Of a stretch of DNA of 64,000 bases, positions 46,337-57,418 are shown piece by piece. This stretch comes from Plasmopara viticola (lineage: Eukaryota > Oomycota > Peronosporomycetes > Peronosporales > Peronosporaceae): the NCBI GenBank assembly GCA_001695595.3, contig MBPM02000133.1, forward strand, positions 1 through 64,000, in the 5' to 3' direction. Under the pieces are notes generated by a model. It worked only from the letters and a program-made list of their open reading frames with translations. It was not told where the DNA came from and made no database searches. Each line of letters opens with the position of its first letter. Position 1 is the stretch's first letter. Position numbers and translations under genes: made by a program.

Positions 46337-47581
46337 ATATCGCATTATCAAAGTATTGGAAAATACAAGCCACGTGACAGTTCGTCCATCCCTATGTTTC
46401 GTTCATCATAACAATGAATGAGAAGCTGCGGGAATAGATCGAATGACCAGAGCTTAATGCAAACAAGTACAATTTACTACGCGAGACAGTAATAGTGATA
46501 AACTTGCCCGCAGAATTCTATCAATACACCCTGATACAACTCGAGTCACTTTAAAATATAAATGTCTTAGCTAGGACAATTATTACTGTTGGAGTCAAAC
46601 ATATAGCGATCTGCAACATGTATTGATCTCAAGTATGTCAGTCAAATGATTTTACACACGTTTCCACATAGTAAATGGCAACTGTAGCCCCACTTCTCCG
46701 TAAATTTACACCTGCATCGCTTAACTTGATTCTCTGTAACGTCATTGTAATTGCCGGAGCGTCAACATTTAATCATGTCGATACAAATACAAACACAGAG
46801 CGCTTTGTCTAGACTTTGAAGGAGAAAAGAGCGGCGTATGGCGCTCATCACTTAGTGCACAGCATTTCATCTTTGAAAGGAAGGGCTCAAGGAGAATATG
46901 TCGGCGAATGCAATAGAGCATTACAGATCCTTAGAAAAGATTGGTGAGGCTCAAAACAATATGAACTTCGTCCGGACAAGAAATGAGTCTGGCTTTGGAA
47001 GCTTCAAATTCTACCGCTAGGTCTAATCAATTGTAGGACGTCTGAAGTCGCTGGAACCTCCAAAAATAGCTTAATTACTCTGCTCCGTCTCAGCGCATTA
47101 GCGGATCTCGTTCGGCGGCTTGCATTTTCTAAAAGTGCGTAAAATTTTGCGATGGACCAATGCTTGCCTATACCTCGTACACCTGCGTGTACAGCCAGTA
47201 TATCATTTTTTGCTGATTAGTCAATTGAAGACTTAAAGTTTTCAAACAAGATTTAACCGTAATGTGTATCCACGAATCGATCATCATGGTGATTAAGTTT
47301 TTTCAACAGCACGGCGTTTTGCCCCCGCTGGCAACCAGCTCTTCCCTGGCTCTGGTAATATGGCTAATGCCGACGAATATCTTAAGCCCTAAGGCGAAAC
47401 CAGGCAAAAGGTCAATACAAGTCTCTCATGAACAGATCCCTTCAATCGTAGTCTTATGTTTCGTTGTTCCTAAGCACAAATTATGTATTTTTGGTTGCCT
47501 TGGTCAAAGCAGCGGATGTTGTTATACATTGTAGCGCTTGAGTCTATCGTGACTGAACTTAAGCCATTCTCGAAGCAAAAT

Positions 47582-48024
47582 AAAAAAATCGCCTGCACGG
47601 CATTGTCGAGGAGGAATTCTGTCTTTGGATGGACTTTCAAGATTTAAAAGTTTAAAGCACCTGTTCTATCGTCACTTCCTTCACTCTAAGAAGTCAAGCC
47701 AATAATTATCCTTTCAGAAGCATAGTCAATTAGATGAATTTGTAAAGTGGCTCACGCACGGATCATGGTAGCCGTCAGCTTTTCAGACTCATAAACATGA
47801 TTATAAAAAAATCGCCCGCACGGCATTGTCGAGGAGCAATTCTGTCTTTGGTTGTACTTTTTAGATTAAAGAGTTCAAAACGCCTGTTCCATCATTACTT
47901 CCTTCACTCTAAGGAGTCAAGCCAAAAAATGTTCTTTTAGAAGCATAGTCAATTTGATGAGTTTGTAAAGTGGCTCACGGATCATGGCAGCCGTCAGCTT
48001 TTTAGGCTATTAAATGATTATAAA
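47582..48024. repeat. Tandem duplication of a ~222-bp segment
   Basis: Two head-to-tail copies, 47582-47804 and 47805-48024, share most positions by eye; both begin with seven A and atcgcc and pass through cggcattgtcgagga, cttccttcactctaa and aagcatagtcaatt. They differ by many substitutions and small indels, so the duplication is old. I recognise no coding potential. Confidence 0.8.
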
Positions 48025-49496
48025 ATTCACGTTGATCTTTTAACGATGGTTTTTTTACCATTTCTTCATGTTTAATCAAATCACATGACGATCTAAAACA
48101 GTCTCATGCTGAAGGATCACCCAGCGCTGAGACCGACCTCTTATGTAAAAGCTGTGCGCAACTGTTCATTCGTGATTAGGAGCGCCCCGGTGACCCCTAA
48201 ACCAGACTAGAAAGATTTGAACTCATTTTTATCAGAGGTGGAAACCTTTTCGCGTCATCGGCTTGGACTCCACAGCAGTCGCCACAGATAGGACCATTGT
48301 AGATCTTTCTGTCTGGTCTCTCAAGCATAAGCTTTAATTGTAGAGCTCAAGTGCCGTGAAGTTTCCTGGCTATTTGGCAGCAAAAAGCGCTGCAAATGCG
48401 GCTGCCTCAGTATGCCCATAGAAGCCAGAAAATTTTTTTGACCAGTGGATCTACGCACCCAACAGATGTGAAAAGGTGATACGATCCATTCAAAACCTTT
48501 GCAAGAATTTAGATTGGCAATCTCTCCGCGTTGGTGTAAGACTTTTCACTAAGAAACACTAAGTAAGCTGCAGCATCTTAAATATCAAAATACAAGAGGG
48601 GGCGCAAAAAATTCATTTCTCCAGCGTGCGACTGAAGTTATGCAAAGTGTGCAAAAACTACTGTTCAAAGGTTTGTTCATCCAAAACTATATTATTTCTT
48701 TTGGCTATGCCTCTATTTTGGTAAGGATTTATTATGCAGCTGCAACTGAGGCGAAAACTATGTCCCTTTCGGATTACTTCTCGAAATATTTCAGTATGCA
48801 AAGCGGTATAAAACATAGGGTGACCCAATGTGCACAAACAGCCATTTATTTTTTAGCTTTCTCTAAGCGAAAAAGCCAGATTTAAGAAATACACACCAAA
48901 TTAGATGTGATAACTGTTTCTGCATGTACTTCCTCATGCACACATTTACCGCATGAGTCTTAAACTTAGAATTCGTCCTTTTGTACTGTCTAGAGTTTTC
49001 TCTTATATCTGATTGACAGAACATGATAAAAGTACGCTACCTTGGACGCGAGCCATGTGCGAGAAGCATGGTTTATAAAACCTCTAAGGTTTGCAGTGTT
49101 CGCTGAAAACGCATAATTAGTAGATGTTTGCAATAGATAAAAACAGTTCATGAAAAGCTGTGACGACAGCTCTTCAAACACGAATCAGTGTAATGAATGA
49201 CATTGAATATTAATTACAGCCGCCGTTAGTTTACCGCAATTTTCTATAATTTAAATTACAAACCGCGTGAATTAAACTTTAGATGGGAAATATATAGTTT
49301 GGCATGAAAAATGACCCGAATTAAAGTACATAAATCACCTTTTGCCGCACTTTGTGTAAATGGCACGTTACAAGTTCGTCAATATAGACTATCCCAATGG
49401 ATGATGGCTTCAAAATGAACAGAAGTGCAGGGTCATCGTAAATGCACAATATCGTTTGAACGCGATAAAAGTAGATTTCTTATTGTAGTTAAGTCC

Positions 49497-49543
49497 CTGT
49501 ACAGACAAATAAGGGCAGGAACGTCCTTAATTTGTCTGTACAG
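49497..49543. repeat. Strong hairpin / inverted repeat
   Basis: Arms ctgtacagacaaat (49497-49510) and atttgtctgtacag (49530-49543) pair perfectly over 14 bp. Four more pairs (AAGG with CCTT) follow after one bulged base, giving an 18-bp stem with a 10-base loop. It resembles the centre of a foldback element. Confidence 0.8.
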
Positions 49544-49805
49544 CGATTTGTCCATAGTTAATTTGTGTGTGTGTAATAAATATTGTTGATTTTTAGTTAC
49601 TTATATTAATAGCGTATTTTTAACCAATATTGCGAATCGAAGAAAAAATAATTTATATAATAATATGAGTATTGCTGAATTTCAGAATTACAATTCTGAC
49701 ACCCTCATCCAACGACGAGATAAATCCGATAGGTTTCGGGTTATAAAAATGACTTCGACAGAGTAGTCCGAGATCTAGTAGGTAGTGCCTAGAGGAGGAA
49801 TCACC

Positions 49806-50243
49806 ACCAGAACGGTCTGCACGCCATCGCAATAGCCTAATACTAATTTGATTTTATTGAAAAGCTCAAATCTTGCTGATAATTTAGCGCTATAGTTCTG
49901 CCTTTATGTGAGAAATCGGGAGTTTCAAATGGAGGTTCACTTAAAAGGGCACCACCTATAAAGAAAATTGCTAATAGAGACGGAAGTATCTCGGGTGTAT
50001 CCCTCTACTAGTCGAGCTAGCTAAAAGTAGTCTATATTTTATCTTTCGCCGTAATAAAGGTATAATAGTGTATTATTGATCAAGCAGAAACAAAGCAATG
50101 AATTTCTTAGACAAACTGCTCACGATTGCTGAGGGCGGGATGAACGAGTTTGTTATAATTGTCCGAGAAATGCCCCCAGGCAGGATTGAACTACCGACCT
50201 TCCGCTTACTAAGCGGGTGCTCTACCACTGAGCTATAGGGGCA
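49806..50243. repeat. Copy 1 of a duplicated segment carrying a tRNA gene
   Basis: This stretch and 56975-57418 are homologous over their whole length, ending in the tRNA. By eye the last 250 bp are nearly 90% identical (shared blocks include ctgcacgccatcgc, ctaatagagacggaagtatc and aggtataatagtgtattatt). It suggests an ancestral tandem array of tRNA units of roughly 0.45 kb, later split by a LINE. Confidence 0.8.
50172..50242 (-). tRNA. tRNA-Thr (anticodon AGT)
   Basis: 71-nt cloverleaf on the minus strand, no intron. The acceptor stem GCCCCTA pairs with TGGGGGC; the D-arm is GCTCAGTGGTAGAGC; the anticodon loop TTAGTAA carries AGT; the T-arm GGTAGTTCAATCCTGCC keeps the B-box consensus. CCA is not encoded, as expected in eukaryotes. 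A LINE begins one base upstream of its 5' end, yet the gene is complete because the insertion duplicated its first 16 nucleotides. Confidence 0.9.
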
Positions 50244-50244
50244 C

Positions 50245-52806
50245 TTGTCAATGTGCCGGCAGCCCTACAAGTCGACTCTTCAGAAGAACCCAACCCTCCC
50301 CTCTTCTCTAGCCACCTTTCGCTCTCTCGTCAGTACAGATGGAAATCCAAGCCGCAGAATCTGCCGCAACCCTTCTTCCCTTCTTCCCAAGGCCTCTGCA
50401 CCATCCACCGTCCAATCGTCGCGTAACACAGCTGGCTCTTCCCCTGTTTCTGCACCAAAAATCCAGTTGGCACCCAGCATTCTGGGTACCGCGGGAAGCT
50501 CATCTCCCTTGAATTCTCCGGCTAGCTCTGAATCCTCTGACGACACCTCGTCAGCCACCCGTCCAGCTGCGCCACCATCGCCTCTCATACCTTTGTCGCC
50601 TCCTTTGTCCGCGCTTTAGAGCCGCCTGCACCCGTGCTCAAAGACTCGAGCGACGAGCCGATGGATGCGCCTCCCGATGCTGTCTCCACCGTCGCTGCTG
50701 CTGCTGCCGTGTCTGGTGTTGTTCATGGTCCCGCCAACACTGTCGCCCCCGGCACGTTAATGATCGCAGATCACGATGACGAGCTGATGGAGCCGCCTCC
50801 GAATGATAAAGCGTCGACTACACCTGTCGACACGCATCCGACGATGGCCGCACTATTGCGAGAGCAGGAGACCATCCGTCGCGACGAAGCCAAAGTCGAA
50901 GCGAAGCGAAACCGCAACGAGACACCAAAACCGCTTGCATGTGATGTCGAGTCGATCGAGCGCCAATACGCTGCTGGACATGGCTGGTCGTTCATCGCAT
51001 CACAGATGGAGCAAGCGCGGCCGTACGAATTGCCCCGCGCGCGTAACGACATGGTCATCCACACGGGACGCACTTTCGCAAAGACTCCACTGCAGAAGAG
51101 CATGGCGTCGCTGACTGGTTCGCACCACGGGAACGACGCGCTTGAGAAACTGTACAGCGAGCACGCGATCGGCCAAGTGTCGAAGCTCCCTGGCAGGAAC
51201 CTACACGTGGCGAGTGTACTTCCTCTCGAACACGTGCCCACAGCCACTGTTGGTGAACGGCTCGGTATGTGACCTAATTCTGTCCGACAACAAACTGCAC
51301 CCAGCTCACGCAAGAGCGCACCGTATCAGTCCGAGCATCTGCCATATGGTTTTCGCTCGCTCCACGGCATCGACTTACTCACAAGTGACGAAGTCTTCCC
51401 GCGTCCGATTCCCCCGGCCGAATCGTTGTCGTCGCAGACATCAAAGCAACCCACGAAGCAGCAGCATGCTATGCCGATGATTCCTGCGCAAGCGGTGACG
51501 AACGGCAAGCGAATGACCTCGCTGCAGAAGGCAGTTGAGAAGTCCGAGAAACGCAATGGGAAGCTTCAGGACGAAGCTCCGCATGGCTCGCCTCCTGGCA
51601 CCAACCAGCTTGCAAAGATCCCAAGCACCCAAGACGATGCTCTGTCGATCTCAACGTTCATAGGATCCAGAGGCAAGATTTCTCCTCCCGGTAGTCCTAA
51701 AGGTAAGACAAAAGCTCCGCTCTTGCTGTTAATGAATGGAGGCAATTCGGACGTTTCTCGACAGTCCAGAATAAAAGGAGGTGCAGACGCAGCGACTTCA
51801 CTGCTCTGCTCACGAAGCAGCAACCGCAGCCTCCCAATGGCGTCGCGACTGCGAACTACTTCGAAGCACTCCAGTCTATGGAAGTCGATCTCGTGGTCAA
51901 AAATGCCACCGCGAACAAGAAGCACGGCGTGCGCAAGCAGGTCGTGCCAACCAATGTGAAGCGTCCCGAGGCGGTGACGACCGCAGCTGAGTCGGAGTTC
52001 TTCGTCGAGAAGCACCACACAAAGATCAAGAAGGCAGATAAGGCGCCGCCGATACTTGAGGTGACCGATTCGATCATCAACGATGAGAACACACCCTGCT
52101 CAACATTCTCCCGGACCGTCTCGCAGAAGCAGACGCAAAGGTTATTGGCATGGTGAAGCTCATCGAGAGCGTGACAAACCCCGACCACATCGTAAAGTCG
52201 GCCGCTGCCTATCCACTCGCGTTTAACAGCGCACTGTCACTCGTGATGGATGGTGACGGCAGGCCGATCGAGGAGCTTGCGCAGCTTCACGCAATCAACC
52301 GTGTGTTATGCGCAAGGTACCTGACGAAGACACAACATTCATGACGAAGTGGAATCGCGTCATGGGGATCTCGATGCTTTCGAAGCGTCAAGACATTTTC
52401 AAGGAGTGTGCCAAGTGGTGGACCCACACAGACACGATCACAGAACTGTCGCGCGCGTCTAAGGCGCTTGGCATGCTCGAGCTCGCGCTCATGTCGATCG
52501 CGACGACATTGTTTAAGAACGATCATTGGATCCAGGATTTCACGGGTCAGCCTGTTGAGTGGATTCCGGCGCACCACATGCATTTCATGCACCCGAACAC
52601 GCTGCTGCGACTGCTGCGGTCGGACCTTAGCTCACACTGCATGCAACAGTGGCGTGAAGTACAGTGGCAAGATCACATGCTCGACAATCTGGAGGCGCTG
52701 CGTCAGCTGGATGGCTACTATCCGGTTGACTCGTCGGTACTGAAGGTCTGCGTGGATTCTGATGGCCCAGCAATGACAGTAGCGGGCAGCTTGTCCACCC
52801 GTTGCT
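50245..52806 (+). pseudogene. LINE 1 ORF1 (gag-like), frameshifted
   Basis: Pieces in changing frames read as one protein related to LINE 2 ORF1. The N-terminal part is Ser/Pro-rich (50245-50619); 50634-51272 contains IERQYAAGHGWSFIASQMEQ and ARPYELPRAR, matching LINE 2's IERARPYKLPKTR; the C-terminal part from 52308 contains WIQDFTGQPVEWIPAHHMHF and HPNTLLRLLRSDL. About 0.4 kb present in LINE 2 is missing near 51270. I recognise no zinc knuckle or RRM. The protein probably binds element RNA. Confidence 0.65.
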
Positions 52807-52839
52807 TAAGTTACCCCGGCTGCACAGCACGCATGGAAT

Positions 52840-55800
52840 ACCGTCTCTCTGATGACCGTAAACACCAATGGCATCAAGAAGAACGGCCACCTCTTCATTG
52901 TCATCCTACTCTCCAAACATTCGGTGTCGTGCGTCCAAGAAACCAAATTCGGCGACGCACAACACCTCTCAATCTTTAATTTCCACATCGACTCGAGCTT
53001 TACGCACAAGGCCTTCGTCAACGATCCAAACGCGTTGCTGGATTGACCCACGCGCGGTCGATGCAACGGAGTCTTGACGTTGTTACGCTCCGACTTCCCA
53101 GTCTTCGACACGGCTGCTGAGATATCGCGCCTGTCAGTGTCAGGCAGATCCTCCGTCGTGGAAGTGACGGTCGAGCCTGCTCCCGTCTACATCCACAACG
53201 TGTATGCGACAGTTGATCGCCAAGAGAAGCAACAGTTCTTCATGGGTCTGTCGACCGATGAGTTTGAGGATGACGCGACGCACTTCGTGCTCGGAGACCT
53301 AAACACGCCGCTCGATCCGCGACTAGACAGCTCAAAGCCCGATCTGCGTTACGACTCAAGTCGCTCCTGCTGTCTGGAGTGACTCGCGAAGCGTCGTCGA
53401 CGCTTGGCGGATCCACAACGCCACTAAGCGCGTATTCACCGGTCCGCTTCCACGGAAGAACCGGCTGGACTACATCTTGATGTCGGAACGGTTCTGTGAC
53501 CGCTTCTACGACGAGTCCCAGTACTTCTTCCCCAAGCACGCCGGCGACTACCTTGCGCACAGCATCTCGCTCCGCTCCGGCACACAGCTTCACGGTCGCG
53601 GATACTGGAAGTTCCCACGATATCTGCTAGACTTCCCACAGGTCGTTTCGGCGATCGAGAAGGAAGCCGAGATGGTACGTGATCACCTGCGCGAAGTGGA
53701 GATCCCGGGAAATTCTGGGAGCAGTGGAAGGCGAGCATCAGGAAGCAGCTACAAGGCATACAGAAGAAGCTTCGACAGCAGGACTCACAAGCCATAGAAG
53801 ACTCCCACGTCGCGCTGGACCAAGCTGCCGCAAGGTTCCGTGTGTTGTCAAGTAAAAACAACCGCGAGCTCTTTGACGAAGCCATGAGCAACTATAAGGA
53901 GACATGACGCAGACGAGCCAGTACAACCAAGATACTGCGTTTGACTTCTAAGCCGCCAACTTCGAAAAGTCCACTAAACACTCCTTCATTCCGCTGGACA
54001 CGAGCTTGCGATGAGTCTCGATCGAGGAAGTTGTGACACCGAGTGGAGATAACTCGATAAACTCTCACGAGATCTCGCTCCGTTTCCTAGAGCACTGGAG
54101 GTCCGAGATGGGAGACCTCGACAGTCCGACAGTAAGAGTTCCTCCACCCGATGACGCCATGCAGCGCAAGCTTCTTGACTCAGTTTTGTGCTTCGTCTCG
54201 GACTCTGACCGCGAAATGCTTTACGCTGAATTAACAGCAGCAGACATCGCAGGTGCGATCAAGCATATGAAGACGACGTCATCGTCGAGGATGGATGGCT
54301 TGACCACTGGCTTCTACCAGGTGTCGCCAGATTTGTTCGGCGAGTGCTTGGCGATTGTGTTCTCAGACCGACTCCGACTTGGCGAGCTCATGGCGTCTCA
54401 GCGCAAGTCGGCAGTCGTGCTACTACACAAGAAGGGCTCACGCGCCGAGCCTAGCAACCACCGGCCGATCGCGCTCATACCAGTCGCACTACACACAGCA
54501 TGTACCGATTGCAGCGACAGTGATGCGCCGCCGGCAGTCGATGTACAACCGTTTCGTCTTGCGCCGAGAACACGACCGCGATACAAAGCGTGTGCAGCTC
54601 ATCCCGAGTGAGTTCTTGCACCAGCAGCGCAGCGACGGTGGATTGGGGATTCCAAAACTTGATGCCCAGCTTATGCGTCAACGTCTCACCCTACTGCTGC
54701 AGTTCACGAGCGTGGCGAGTGCGACGCATGAGAGGAACTGGGCAACGGCAAGCGTCGAGCTACTGACATCCGTGATTCCTTGCAACGCCAGATGCAATGC
54801 GCTGAACTTCCTCACGATCTCTCCACTTCGACACGGCAAGCTCATCAGATGGGGTCGAGTGTCGGCATGTGGTGGTACAAGGCGCGCTGGGAGATCACGT
54901 GGCGCGACCTGCCACCAAACGAGCGCGCGATGTATGGTATAAATCAGCCGATCTGGTTCCACGCAGATGCAGAGCTGCACTATGAGAAGACCAAGCGGAC
55001 AGCAACAACAGCAGCGCATCGACGGTGTCTCGGGATGATTCCCGAGCCACAGCGCAGCTTTCATCTGCATGTCTCGCGCGTGTTCGGCCTGTGGTCGCAT
55101 GCTGAGTTCCGACACGAGGGTGAGGCGTGGTCGACTTGTGATGAGTATGTCCAGCGCCACCTCGACTTCACATTCGTATCGGTTCTATCGGGGGTACAGG
55201 CAAAATGACTCCGTGCGCTGCATCGCGAGGCAACGCAGATTGTGGATCGACTTGGTGCACTGCAGCTGGTGCGAGACTCGTCAAACGCTAGATCGAGGAG
55301 TCTGCTTCCGCGCTTGGGATGTACAAGCGGCACAAGGACGTGCTTAGTTCCGGCGATCCCGGAATCGGCGCTATTGCAAGTCGTCTGGACACCCCAGCTT
55401 CCGAGCAAGCCCCATCCGATGAAAATCTTCTCTCAGCGTGTCGACGAGCAGCAGATCAAGGCATTCGCCAAGCACAGCAGGAGACTGAGCAAGGTCTTGC
55501 TGCCGGTCGTCGATTACTTGCAGTTCCGACTCGCGTATCGGCTGCTTCCCGTGCGCTAACGCTTTTGATTTCTGGAAGTATCACGTCCAGATATCCAAAT
55601 CTGTGTTCGCGATGGCTGCGAAGCCATCGAGACGGAGCAACACTTGTTCTTCGACTGCATGCCAGCATCGCAGGCGTGGCGGAAGGTCTTAATACTTGTC
55701 TCGCCGTTCTTCGTCTCTCGCTCTGTCTGACTTGACATCGCTCCCGGGAACAAGCTGCGCCTCCGCGGAGCGTAGGACGAGGGCGCTGACGTGGTGCGCG

Positions 55801-56093
55801 ACGTGTGGCACGTTCTCCGAGGTGCGACGCTGCACACGATCTGGTCGGATCGCAACAGGTGCCTGTTCGACGGAAGACAGTCGACACCAACAGCTCCGGC
55901 GCTCGCGGTGATCTTCTCGACATTATGCGCGCAAGTTCGGTTCTTCCAACGGCGGTTATACGATCAAGCAGAGAATCGCAATCTACAGCGAGTGCTCGAA
56001 GTGATGAAGACTCATTCAGCATTCGGTGACTTCACAAACCGACAACCGGATATTACCAGTGTTCGGTCAGGAGCGGAGCCGTGGCAGCTTTAA
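52840..56093 (+). pseudogene. LINE 1 ORF2 (APE endonuclease, deleted reverse transcriptase, zinc finger)
   Basis: The endonuclease starts with VNTNGIKKNGH and CVQETKFGDA (52850-52960), continues with YIHNVYATVDRQ and FVLGDLNTPLDP (53190-53330), then LDYILMSERF and GDYLAHS (53470-53560). Reverse transcriptase begins with HKKGSRAEPSNHRPIALIP (54430-54487) and then jumps straight to MYNRFVLRREHDRDT, a region ~900 bp further on in LINE 2, so the FADD core is gone. Near 55603 the zinc finger C-x4-C-x8-H-x4-C (CVRDGCEAIETEQHLFFDC) is preserved. Frameshifts occur throughout. Confidence 0.75.
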
Positions 56094-56389
56094 CGGGGTC
56101 AGACCGCACACACTCCGTACCCCAACCGTAGGGACTCTTCCTCCCTCGCACCGCTAGTCCTAGCCGATTCTGCACACGCTTCAGAATACCCACACCTTGG
56201 AGGGTCGTAGCCGTGGCCGCTTCAACGGAATCGGACCGAACACACTCCGAAATCTCCGCCGATAGGGTTCCTTCTTCGAGCACAGAACCAGCGCCATTAC
56301 CAGCGGACCCATTGCGAGGTCCCGAGCTTTCTTCACTGAGGAGGGAAGGAGCCGGGACAGCTTCAACGAAATCAGATCGCACACACTCC
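56075..56389. repeat. Three spaced ~43-bp repeats in the LINE 1 3' region
   Basis: Copies at about 56075-56116, 56206-56248 and 56347-56389 share gccg, gc-ttcaacg-, atc-ga-cgcacacactcc with few changes, at a period of 131 and 141 bp. They follow the end of ORF2 and could be a transcription terminator or an RNA structure recognised by the element's own reverse transcriptase. Confidence 0.7.
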
Positions 56390-56908
56390 TTTCCTTCCAT
56401 CAGGTTGGGGTTCTCCTCAAGCGCGGTAGCTGGCTTTCTTTAAAAAAAGGAGGTCAGACCAGCAAACCAAGTCTGAACCCCAAAATGTATAGCTTTTTGG
56501 TACCTCCATCGGGCCCATAAAATGTACCATTTTTTGGGTACATCTGTTTTTTTTTTTTGGCAAATTTGGGAATGAGAGCTTTCTCGACCACAAAAATTTA
56601 CGTACAACCTTTCGCCGACACTCTATACCGGTCAAATTTTTAAATGTATCTTTTGAAGACCTTTCAAACATCATACCAAGATTGCCTCAGAACCTCCACA
56701 AGCGCAAACACAAGTGGACCACATTTTTTGTGGCTTACACCATATTGGTGTGCCAAGCAAATTCTTGAAAACACCAATGCTGCATCGACAACTTCATTTG
56801 TTCAAGTACTAATTAGACTGTATGTTAGTATTTATGGTGTATCCTTATAGCTAGGTACAATTGAGAAGTCACGTCGTCTAAATTATTCATAATATAGACA
56901 AACTTTTA

Positions 56909-56925
56909 ACTGAGCTATAGGGGCA
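56909..56925. repeat. tRNA 5' scar (right target-site duplication of LINE 1)
   Basis: 17 bp identical to 50227-50243. It equals the first 16 nucleotides of tRNA-Thr(AGT) on the minus strand plus one upstream base, standing alone without the rest of the tRNA. It marks the original 5' flank of the tRNA gene. Confidence 0.85.
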
Positions 56926-56974
56926 ATTGCTGCCGACGACAACACACTATTTACATTACTATCACACGAAACAG

Positions 56975-57418
56975 TCTGCACGCCATCGCTATGGCCTGGG
57001 TATACTTATTTGGGTTTTATGGGGAGCCCGAATTTTGCTGATAACTTCACGCTATAATTCTGAATTTATCGGAGAAGTCGGGAGTTTCAAAAGAAAGTAT
57101 GCTTCACCGATGTACGCTTAAAAGGGCACCACCGATAAAGTTAAATGCTAATAGAGACGGAAGTATCTCGAGTATCCCTCTACTAGTCAAGCTAGCTAAA
57201 AGTGGTCTATATTTTATCTTGCGCCGTAAAAAAGGTATAATAGTGTATTATTGATAACGCATAAACAGAGTAATGAAATTATTAGACTCACTGCTCACGA
57301 TTGCTGAGGGCGAGATGACCGAGTTTGTTATAATTGTCTGCGAAATGCTCCCAGGCAGGATTGAACTACCGACCTTCCGCTTTTTAAGCGGGTGCTCTAC
57401 GACTGAGCTATAGAGGCA
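56975..57418. repeat. Copy 2 of the duplicated tRNA-bearing segment
   Basis: Homologous to 49806-50243 and in the same orientation. It ends in a degenerate tRNA and is followed immediately by the second LINE. It is separated from copy 1 by the first LINE insertion. Confidence 0.8.
57347..57417 (-). pseudogene. tRNA-Thr-derived tRNA pseudogene (anticodon now AAA)
   Basis: Same 71-nt length and alignment as the tRNA at 50172-50242, with substitutions. The anticodon loop TTAGTAA has become TTAAAAA (anticodon AAA, formally Phe, which eukaryotes hardly ever use). The acceptor stem has a C-A mismatch, and the invariant D-loop GG is now CG (CAGTCGTAG). Most likely not functional. Confidence 0.85.

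Larger units (their letters stand above)
45073..49805. other. Gene desert with local duplications
   Basis: No supportable gene. Frames are short and carry stops. It includes an 18-bp tandem repeat, a ~222-bp tandem duplication and a strong hairpin, listed separately. A frame near 47262-47534 (VIKFFQQHGVLPP) faintly recalls LINE reverse transcriptase but is too weak to call. Confidence 0.5.
50227..56925 (+). mobile_element. LINE 1: tRNA-targeting APE-type non-LTR retrotransposon, 6665-bp insert with 17-bp target-site duplications
   Basis: The 17-bp sequence actgagctataggggca lies at 50227-50243 and 56909-56925; the insert is 50244-56908. It encodes a gag-like ORF1, an ORF2 with APE endonuclease and the reverse-transcriptase N-terminal part, and a C-terminal zinc finger of the zf-RVT type. 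The reverse-transcriptase core is deleted near 54487-54520, and several frameshifts interrupt both ORFs, so it is inactive. The 3' part (56100-56908) is non-coding and repeat-bearing. The 5' end is homologous to that of the second LINE and appears complete, unlike most LINEs, which are 5'-truncated. Confidence 0.8.

Noticed and set aside
47262..47534. 90-codon frame with VIKFFQQHGVLPP, recalling LINE reverse transcriptase
   Set aside because: Only one weak block; no endonuclease or catalytic motif nearby.
46301..48024. CRISPR-like repeats
   Set aside because: Only two copies of each repeat, in direct tandem without spacers, in a eukaryotic genome.
56644..56850. Frame faintly like a gypsy integrase segment in the LINE 1 3' region
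   Set aside because: The similarity rests on a few residues and lies between the LINE terminus and its coding region; not enough to call a separate element.
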